NCBI GenBank assembly: GCA_015231715.1
Contig: JADGBB010000042.1
Location: 1-9,646, forward strand
Source: Candidatus Omnitrophota bacterium
GTDB lineage: Bacteria; Omnitrophota; Koll11; Tantalellales; Tantalellaceae
DNA length: 9,646 nt
Direction of reading: 5' to 3'
The translations under genes and the position numbers were made by a program. Below, piece after piece: positions 1 through 4,853 of the stretch; the first letter of the stretch is position 1; each line of letters opens with the position of its first letter. The notes under the pieces were generated by a model. The model searched no databases. It was not told where the DNA came from and was given only the letters and a program-made list of their open reading frames with translations.

Positions 1-344
1 AGCACTGTCTCAGTATTAGAAAAATTTAACCTTCCGTTAGTTATTTTTATTCTTACCCCCTGCAAAGAAAATGACTCAACTGAAACCTCAAGTCTTTGTA
101 TCTTAACTAAATTCCCCGCAGGCAGCCATTTTAGATCATGAAATTCCATATTCTCATAAACTAAAGTTCCTAAAAGAGCCCCGCTTGTTTTGTCAATATT
201 GACTGACGAAGTCTCAACATAATCCCGCATAATCAATCGCACGACAAAATCAGATCCCTTATTCGTAAATGCAGAATAATAAATCAGACCCAAGAGAAGA
301 ATACCGACTAAAATGATTATCGCTAATAAAATTATTTTTTTCAT
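1..344 (-). CDS. AsmA/TamB-like membrane-anchored protein, N-terminal part (runs off the window)
   Basis: An open frame starts at the ATG at 344-342 and stays open to base 1, giving 114 residues with no stop, so the C-terminus lies outside. Residues 1-23 (MKKIILLAIIILVGILLLGL and following) form a lysine-capped hydrophobic segment that looks like an uncleaved signal anchor. Residues 45-110 alternate short beta-like stretches with amphipathic pattern (for example TSGALLGTLVYENMEFHDLK, then IQRLEVSVESFSLQGVRIKI). This is the usual look of the first repeats of AsmA, TamB or DUF748-type proteins that bridge the periplasm and help outer-membrane lipid or protein homeostasis. No strong Shine-Dalgarno precedes the ATG. 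It follows the broken gene at 429-801 with an 84-base gap. The family is assigned from architecture only; another inner-membrane-anchored periplasmic protein is possible. Confidence 0.6.
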   Translation of the reverse strand, partial: MKKIILLAIIILVGILLLGLIYYSAFTNKGSDFVVRLIMRDYVETSSVNIDKTSGALLGTLVYENMEFHDLKWLPAGNLVKIQRLEVSVESFSLQGVRIKITNGRLNFSNTETV

Positions 345-428
345 ATTTCGTGTGCTCGTGTGAATTATCAGAGCATTATCTACACCTTAACATCTATTGT
401 TCTTAAAGTATAGACTTAACACTAATTA

Positions 429-801
429 TTATGCCATTTTTAGTAGTGATAAAAGGATCTCTTGGGTTTCTTTCATTCGATCGATGGGAACTTCTTCTGC
501 TTTCGGGATGGTTAGAATGAAAAGTCTGGCGAACTTTTCAAAAGCTTCTTTATTATTAACAGTCGGAGAAAAGCACCCTGACCGACGTGTCATTAAAGAC
601 ACCCGTATAAACATATTTATCGCCAAGAAACTCACGAAGCCCTTTAATAGCATTAGTTTTGATGCCATCTTGATTATGCTTAGCAGGTCTAGCGATTCAG
701 CACAACTATTGCATATCCCGGCTTTATTAAAAACAACCAAACAGATCAAAAAAAACAATAACTCTAAATATTTTTGATCTAATTTTAATAAATATATCCA
801 T
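429..801 (-). pseudogene. Small secreted protein gene broken by apparent frameshifts
   Basis: No single frame gives a convincing protein, but three frames joined do. The ATG at 801-799 opens MDIFIKIRSKIFRVIVF, which runs into a T8 tract (748-755 on the given strand). Removing one T continues it into LICLVVFNKAGICNSCAES, completing a plausible signal peptide. Between about 699 and 666 the protein-like reading moves to a second frame (GIKTNAIKGLREFLGDKY, then YTGVFNDTSVRVLFS). Near 562-572 it returns to the first frame and ends SPTVNNKEAFEKFARLF...ILLSLLKMA with stop TAA at 431-429. The reconstructed product would be about 120 residues, with a charged amphipathic C-terminal half. The longest intact frame (TTG at 758 to 429) has an odd Met/Leu/Arg-rich middle, which fits out-of-frame reading. 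The ATG lies 17 bases after the acetate-kinase-like gene, so it may be co-transcribed. Family not recognised. Assembly error in homopolymers is the main alternative. Confidence 0.5.
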
Positions 802-818
802 TTTTACAGTTTAGAAGA

Positions 819-3728
819 CTACGCCTTAGTATATACTTCTTTTACTATAATGTTTTTATCTACCAGATCCTGGGCATTATATGCTTTTGCTTTCGGGGTA
901 ATGTATAAAAGTCTTTCTTTTATAAAAATCCGTAGATCCTCAACCGTTATAATTTTATCCGTGATATTTTCTAAAACTTTCAATATGCTGTCTTCTTCCA
1001 CTTCACTCGAAGCCATCAACATTACATTGAATGCTTCCAGTACCGGCAGATAAGTTGTTTCCTTGTCGTCTATTCCCACTACCCAGGACTGGCCCAACAG
1101 TTTATTGTAATCACTATTAACTAGATTTGAGTCTTTTACGACAAGAAAAATATTTTCCGGTTTTACTCCTTCTTCCGTGGTTTGAAATATAGCTTTAGCT
1201 AAAAGTCCTCCTCTCTGCCCAGCATCCAGTGATCCATCCCCGCCGATAATTCTCAAATTGGGATATATAAGGTCGCCGTCAGCATTTTTCATATCGGCAA
1301 GATCTCTGACGGTTTTCCAAATATGTGTCATCCCGGGATTGACTCCTAAACCTAAAGTATTATCAAAACCAAAAACTATTTCTTTGCCATTTTTAAGTTC
1401 AGCTTCCAAATGAGATCTGAACTGTGATTCCTGAACTTGTACTTTTTTTCTGAAACTTTCAAGATCTTTAACTTCATTAACTTTCGCTTTTTTTGCGGCT
1501 TTATCCGGTTGGCCAAAAATTATATGATTTGAAAGTTCCAATGTATCCCTCATTATAACAACTTCTTCATCAGTTTTCATTTTGTCTACCAAAGGCATCC
1601 AGTTTTTTTTCTGAGACATTACAGCCTTTTTCACATCAGTAGTCAACCTTGCTTTTTTATCAGATATTATCCATTTCTTTATTTCTTTAACCAGTTCATC
1701 GGCTGTACCTTTACCAGATCCTATTCCTCCGGTGAATATTATAGCGTCAACTTGTTGATCGCCTTCACATAATCTTCCATAATATTCATATATGTATTTT
1801 TTGACCCGATATTTAAAAGCGTCTAATGCCAGCCTAGCTTTAGCATTCCCCTCTTTCGCCGCTTTTTCCAAATCCCTGCAATCCTTAGTAAGATCGGATA
1901 TGCCCATCATGCCGCTTTGTTTATTAAGGATGTCGCTCTCTTTTTTAGTAGCGCTGGCAACAGTAAATGATGCGATAGACTCAACTTCTTTTCGTATATC
2001 ATCTAACACCGAAACAAGAAGTCCAATACCTTCAGCATCACCAAGAAGCTCTTTTATAGCGTTTAATTTTAGTTCTCCGGTAAGATCATTTTTTGCAAAA
2101 AGGATATTTTTTATACGCTTCTTTGCACTATCATCATTCCCGCCTTTGTCTAAATATTTTTTTATTACAAGATCGACAAAATCTCTGTCATTACCAATTC
2201 CCGCTATCATATCCAATACAACGCCCGCATCTATATCACCGGTGCGCGTTCCCATAATAAGGCCCGAAAGCGGTGTAAATCCCATACTTGTGTCAATTAC
2301 CTGACCATTTCTGATAGCGGCGATACTTGCACCGTTCCCCAGATGGACCGTTATTATATTCGGTTCTTTGGCGAACTTAAGTTTACCTGTTCTCTTGTCA
2401 ATTTTTTTTGCCGTGTTGATATAATACGCACTCTTTTTATTGTTTTTTAGTTCCTCGGTCGCTTTACCATATACATACCTGTGACTCGTTCCGTGGAACC
2501 CATACTTTCTATACTTTTTTCCATATTCTCCGGGAAGGCTGTAAGTAGTAGCTATTTCCGGCATGCCTAAATGAAACGCCGTATCAAAAACCGCTACATT
2601 AGGAACACCCGGTAATAATTCTTCTATCCGCTGTATCCCCAAAAAATTCTTAGGATTATGCAGCGGCGCGTAATTTTTATTATTTTTATCTGAAAAATTT
2701 TCGGAAGAAAGCATTTTTAGATTCGCCATCACATCATCATCAATGAGGACTGATTTATCATATATATCAGCCCCATGAACAAATCTATGACCTACTGCTA
2801 CCGGAACACAATCTATTTCGCTTAAAATTTTTTCAATAGCTTCTGCATGGGTATTTACCTTATCCTTAATATTATCGCCTATTTGATCAAGTGTTCGATC
2901 CTTCATTACTTCACCCGTACGCACATTGTAAAGTGTATACTTAACAGAAGAACTTCCGCAATTCAAAACCAAAATAGCCGGTTCAATAAAAGACCGCAGA
3001 TCATTTTTTAAAGCTTTAACTTCATCAACGCCGTAAATCTTTGTCTGTATCAGATCGATCACGTCACGATGTGCACCGTAATAATTCTCTTCCTTCTCAT
3101 CATCACTTTTTAAATTCCTCATAATATTTTTCGCAAGTTGCTCTTCGCTAAAACATTCATGATGAATATATTGTGCTAACCTCAAAGGGGATTTCCGATA
3201 CAGTATATTTATAAGCTCTACCGAAAGCCCTATTTTTTTAAGTTTTTTGTTTAATTTTCTTTGAGAAAATCCTAATAAAAAATTTTCTTTCCATACTACC
3301 TGTTTAACCCCTTCATACAGATGAAGCATAGTTTTCAAATTGTCCTGAAATTCAACGAGACCCTTGCGAGCATTCTCGGTTATTTCCTTATATTCTGCCG
3401 GAACTAAAGAAGAATTTTGCGCGTCAATAAGTAAAGCTTGCTCTATTGCTTCGTTAAGTTTATCCAATACCCCTTCAGCGAGTTTATTTTTCAGGCTTAT
3501 TTTAGGCGGTAATTTGCCATTTAAAAAGTCTAATAGTTTTTGTCCTTTTCCAATAGCATTAGAATTTATAATACTACCTATTTCAAGCTGAGTAGCATTA
3601 CCGGAATTATCAACCGCATACGTCACAGGTGGAGCCAAATTTTCATATCCAAAACTGTGGGATACTTGAAGCAAAGAAAATAAAATCGTAAATAACAGCG
3701 TGTACGCTTTCGGAATTTTATTTTTCAT
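819..3728 (-). CDS. Secreted-type multidomain protein with a central acetate kinase domain
   Basis: 969 residues. ATG at 3728 is preceded at 5 bases by AAGGAG (3739-3734), which fixes the start. Residues 1-27 form a signal peptide (KNKIPK, then a hydrophobic core LLFTILFSLL), followed by ENLAPP. Residues about 30-250 are helical and unrecognised. Residues 251-735 are an acetate kinase domain (acetate + ATP to acetyl phosphate): LVLNCGSSSVKY, VGHRFVHGAD, APLHNPKN, FDTAFH, YGFHGTSHRYV, HLGNGAS, MGTRTGDID, LNKQSGMMGIS, FTGGIG, TDEEVVIMRDT. By comparison with the Methanosarcina enzyme, N256, R315, D382, H412, H462 and R495 match active-site residues, but the Mg-binding Glu of GIGEN is Ser671. The domain is about 85 residues longer than usual, mainly through insertions near 427-455 and 515-596. 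Residues 780-969 look alpha/beta and match no family I recognise. A signal peptide on a cytosolic ATP enzyme is unexpected; the domain may be structural, regulatory or repurposed. Confidence 0.85.
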   Translation of the reverse strand: MKNKIPKAYTLLFTILFSLLQVSHSFGYENLAPPVTYAVDNSGNATQLEIGSIINSNAIGKGQKLLDFLNGKLPPKISLKNKLAEGVLDKLNEAIEQALLIDAQNSSLVPAEYKEITENARKGLVEFQDNLKTMLHLYEGVKQVVWKENFLLGFSQRKLNKKLKKIGLSVELINILYRKSPLRLAQYIHHECFSEEQLAKNIMRNLKSDDEKEENYYGAHRDVIDLIQTKIYGVDEVKALKNDLRSFIEPAILVLNCGSSSVKYTLYNVRTGEVMKDRTLDQIGDNIKDKVNTHAEAIEKILSEIDCVPVAVGHRFVHGADIYDKSVLIDDDVMANLKMLSSENFSDKNNKNYAPLHNPKNFLGIQRIEELLPGVPNVAVFDTAFHLGMPEIATTYSLPGEYGKKYRKYGFHGTSHRYVYGKATEELKNNKKSAYYINTAKKIDKRTGKLKFAKEPNIITVHLGNGASIAAIRNGQVIDTSMGFTPLSGLIMGTRTGDIDAGVVLDMIAGIGNDRDFVDLVIKKYLDKGGNDDSAKKRIKNILFAKNDLTGELKLNAIKELLGDAEGIGLLVSVLDDIRKEVESIASFTVASATKKESDILNKQSGMMGISDLTKDCRDLEKAAKEGNAKARLALDAFKYRVKKYIYEYYGRLCEGDQQVDAIIFTGGIGSGKGTADELVKEIKKWIISDKKARLTTDVKKAVMSQKKNWMPLVDKMKTDEEVVIMRDTLELSNHIIFGQPDKAAKKAKVNEVKDLESFRKKVQVQESQFRSHLEAELKNGKEIVFGFDNTLGLGVNPGMTHIWKTVRDLADMKNADGDLIYPNLRIIGGDGSLDAGQRGGLLAKAIFQTTEEGVKPENIFLVVKDSNLVNSDYNKLLGQSWVVGIDDKETTYLPVLEAFNVMLMASSEVEEDSILKVLENITDKIITVEDLRIFIKERLLYITPKAKAYNAQDLVDKNIIVKEVYTKA

Positions 3729-3788
3729 TTTAACTCCTTATATTTTATTTACACATAAAAACTGGAATTTTTTTGTTTGACTTTTATC

Positions 3789-3817
3789 ATTATACGAAAA
3801 AAACTAATTATTTTCAA
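3789..3817 (-). promoter_or_regulatory. Sigma70-type promoter of the acetate-kinase-like gene
   Basis: On the minus strand there is TTGAAA (3817-3812), a 17-base spacer, and a perfect TATAAT (3794-3789). Transcription would start near 3782, giving a leader of roughly 50 bases that ends in the AAGGAG ribosome site. No operator or riboswitch-like fold is evident in that leader. Confidence 0.75.
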
Positions 3818-3865
3818 CTATTTAATGCATTAACAGTGCTTAAATTTTACAATTTATCACGATAC

Positions 3866-3889
3866 TGTAATAGTTCAGTAATGCAAAGT
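3866..3889 (+). repeat. Left terminal inverted repeat
   Basis: Starts TGTAATAGTTCAGTA and ends GCAAAGT. It pairs with the right copy over 24 bases with a single mismatch (A at 3881 against G in the other arm). Confidence 0.85.
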
Positions 3890-3891
3890 GA

Positions 3892-3929
3892 CGTCATGCG
3901 AAAAGCTCCGAAAGCGCGAGGAAGCAATC
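3892..3929 (+). repeat. REP-like dispersed sequence, left copy (degenerate)
   Basis: Begins CGTCATGCGAAAAGC and ends GAGGAAGCAATC. It resembles the common intergenic pattern 'GTCATTGCGAGG...GAAGGGCGACGAAGCAATC' seen in many bacterial genomes. It aligns with the reverse complement of 4133-4170 with several substitutions and small gaps. Confidence 0.55.
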
Positions 3930-3931
3930 TC

Positions 3932-4054
3932 TTAAATAATATTTAGATATAGATCATTGAACATTGGATCAAGCTCGAATTTGAGAAGGGCGATCTCTCC
4001 TTGTTGTAGTTTAAGTTGTTTTTCGAATTCAGAACAATCTTTGCAGCCGCTCAA
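3932..4054 (-). CDS. Putative 40-aa small protein inside the MITE-like element
   Basis: The frame starts at TTG (4054-4052), placed 7 bases after AGGAG, and ends at TAA (3934-3932). The product begins MSGCKDCSEFEKQLKLQQGE and is 40 residues: a CxxC pair at residues 4-7, a likely amphipathic helix or short coiled coil from about 9 to 29, and a hydrophobic end. A promoter-like pair (TTGCAA, 16 bases, TATACT) lies about 30 bases upstream. The CxxC-plus-coiled-coil start resembles the N-terminus of some IS66-like transposases, so it may be a leftover of the parent transposase rather than a functional protein. It is short enough to be chance, although start, ribosome site and promoter line up. Confidence 0.4.
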   Translation of the reverse strand: MSGCKDCSEFEKQLKLQQGEIALLKFELDPMFNDLYLNII

Positions 4055-4083
4055 AAATAAACTCCTATGTTAAATTCGTTTGG

Positions 4084-4111
4084 AGTATATCATATGATTT
4101 TTATTTTGCAA
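4084..4111 (-). promoter_or_regulatory. Promoter-like pair upstream of the 40-aa ORF
   Basis: Minus strand TTGCAA (4111-4106), a 16-base spacer, and TATACT (4089-4084). It is positioned to drive the 40-codon ORF inside the element. The surroundings are very AT-rich, so chance matches are likely. Confidence 0.35.
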
Positions 4112-4132
4112 AAATTATACAACATTTTATAG

Positions 4133-4170
4133 GGATTACTTCGTCGCCCTTCGGGCTACTGGTAATGACG
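4133..4170 (-). repeat. REP-like dispersed sequence, right copy, with hairpin
   Basis: Read on the given strand it contains ATTAC (4135-4139), TTCGTC, then GCCC-TTC-GGGC (4146-4156), then GTAAT (4162-4166). The outer pentamers and the inner GCCC/GGGC pair can form one interrupted hairpin. It is the inverted, better preserved partner of 3892-3929. Confidence 0.65.
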
Positions 4171-4183
4171 GATGCGGAAAAAT

Positions 4184-4207
4184 ACTTTGCACTACTGAAC
4201 TATTACA
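4184..4207 (-). repeat. Right terminal inverted repeat
   Basis: Reads ACTTTGCACTACTGAACT and then ATTACA on the given strand. It is the reverse complement of the left end with one mismatch. It ends immediately before the outer base of the terminator stem. Confidence 0.85.
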
Positions 4208-4252
4208 AATAAAAAGAGGTTGTGATACAATAGATCACAACCTCTTTTTATT
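4208..4252 (-). terminator. Rho-independent terminator of the lipoprotein gene
   Basis: The arms 4208-4226 and 4234-4252 are perfect inverted repeats of 19 bp around a 7-base loop (ACAATAG). The core is AGAGGTTGTGAT / ATCACAACCTCT, flanked by A and T runs, so on the minus strand the stem ends in CCTCTTTTTATTT. It begins 17 bases after the lipoprotein stop. The A/T symmetry means it could also stop transcription on the other strand. Confidence 0.9.
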
Positions 4253-4269
4253 ATAAATTAATCTTTAAA

Positions 4270-4749
4270 TTATAAATTACTCTTTAATTTTGACCATGTT
4301 CCTGATCCTACAACACCGTCAACTGTCAAATTGCTACTTTTCTGAAATTCTTTAATTGCTTCCATAGTTTTTGGTCCGAGTTTTCCATCTACTGCACCCT
4401 GATAAAAACCGGCATTTTTTAAGGCCGTTTGAACTTTGGTTACTGTAACTCCATCAACCCTTATAGTTCCTTTTTTTTCGCTATTTACTGTTTTAGACCC
4501 GGAGTCAACTGATCTACTAACAGACGAGGGAGAAGACTCCATCCGCCCAAAAGAACTATCTCGTGCATCTTTGACTTGTCTTAATTCATTTTTAATACTT
4601 CCTATTTCACTTTCTTTTTCCTCCATATCCTTTTCCAGCAATTCAATACGCCCCTGCAGGCTCAGCTCTTCTTGACTATCAGGTCTTCTAGTAGTTGCAC
4701 ATCCTGCTAGGATCACACAACAAACTACAATAAAAATCCATTTACTCAT
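4270..4749 (-). CDS. Peptidoglycan-binding lipoprotein (PG_binding_1 domain)
   Basis: 159 residues. ATG at 4749 follows AGGAGG (4760-4755) by 5 bases. Residues 1-17 are a lipoprotein signal: a short charged start, the hydrophobic run WIFIVVCCVI and the lipobox LAGC with Cys17 as the lipidated residue. Residues about 26-62 are a Glu/Lys-rich coiled coil (LQGRIELLEKDMEEKESEIG). Residues 65-95 are a Ser-rich linker. Residues about 102-157 are a PG_binding_1 domain (VQTALKNAGFYQG, VDGKLGPKTMEAIKEFQKSS, VDGVVGSGTWSKL), which in this family binds peptidoglycan non-catalytically. It probably sits on a membrane and holds the cell wall, with the coiled coil as spacer or oligomeriser. It has its own promoter and terminator, so it is a one-gene unit. 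No enzymatic domain is present. The exact membrane (inner or outer) cannot be told: the residues after Cys17 are ATT, with no Asp at +2. Confidence 0.9.
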   Translation of the reverse strand: MSKWIFIVVCCVILAGCATTRRPDSQEELSLQGRIELLEKDMEEKESEIGSIKNELRQVKDARDSSFGRMESSPSSVSRSVDSGSKTVNSEKKGTIRVDGVTVTKVQTALKNAGFYQGAVDGKLGPKTMEAIKEFQKSSNLTVDGVVGSGTWSKLKSNL

Positions 4750-4770
4750 TTTTTCCTCCTATAAAGTTAT

Positions 4771-4788
4771 TAATGTTTTTTAACATTA
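4771..4788. other. Small AT-only hairpin in the lipoprotein leader
   Basis: TAATGTT and AACATTA form a 7-bp stem with a TTTT loop. It lies between the predicted promoter (4801-4829) and the ribosome site (4755-4760). It could be an operator-like palindrome or a weak leader hairpin. It contains only two G-C pairs' worth of stability and may be chance in AT-rich DNA. Confidence 0.25.
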
Positions 4789-4800
4789 TTTTTAGCTGAT

Positions 4801-4829
4801 ATTTTATGTTTAGTGATTATAAATGTAAA
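4801..4829 (-). promoter_or_regulatory. Sigma70-type promoter of the lipoprotein gene
   Basis: Minus strand TTTACA (4829-4824), a 17-base spacer, and TAAAAT (4806-4801). It lies in the gap after the glycan operon, so the lipoprotein can be transcribed independently. No strong terminator separates it from the operon, so read-through may add to its expression. Confidence 0.6.
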
Positions 4830-4853
4830 GGTTTATTTATTTAATTTTTTTTC

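Larger units (their letters stand above)
3866..4207. mobile_element. MITE-like element with 24-bp terminal inverted repeats
   Basis: This 342-base block fills most of the 541-base gap between the acetate-kinase-like gene and the lipoprotein gene. Its two ends are inverted copies of one another (23 of 24 positions). Just inside each end sits a second inverted pair resembling a REP-type dispersed sequence (3892-3929 and 4133-4170). No transposase fits inside; the only ORF is 40 codons. The layout (short, AT-rich middle, long inverted ends) is that of a miniature inverted-repeat element moved by a transposase elsewhere. I see no clear target-site duplication. It abuts the lipoprotein terminator exactly at 4207/4208. 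No transposon family is recognised. A structured non-coding RNA gene is a less likely alternative. Confidence 0.55.

Noticed and set aside
345..428. Promoter for the AsmA/TamB-like gene
   Set aside because: TATACT and GATAAT occur but neither has an acceptable -35 box at 16-18 bases, so no promoter is claimed.
397..777. A 126-codon plus-strand ORF over the broken gene region
   Set aside because: It lies opposite the minus-strand reading that has a signal peptide and amphipathic helices, has no ribosome site that I can see, and its protein is Ser/Lys/Ile-rich like an antisense shadow.
1704..1730. A true Walker A ATPase or kinase domain at GGIGSGKGT
   Set aside because: It lies exactly where acetate kinase has FTGGIGEN, with no Walker B or P-loop NTPase context around it, so it is treated as a variant of the acetate kinase motif.
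1792..2304. A 170-codon plus-strand ORF inside the acetate-kinase-like gene
   Set aside because: It is antisense to conserved acetate kinase motifs, is Ser/Phe-rich, and has no supporting start signals.
3881..3946. A short plus-strand ORF starting ATG CAA AGT
   Set aside because: It is only about 21 codons, consists mostly of the inverted repeat and REP-like sequence, and has no ribosome site.
3729..4269. CRISPR array, tRNA or known riboswitch in the long intergenic gap
   Set aside because: The repeats are only inverted pairs with no regular spacer series, and no cloverleaf or riboswitch core could be drawn; the gap is explained by promoter, element and terminator.
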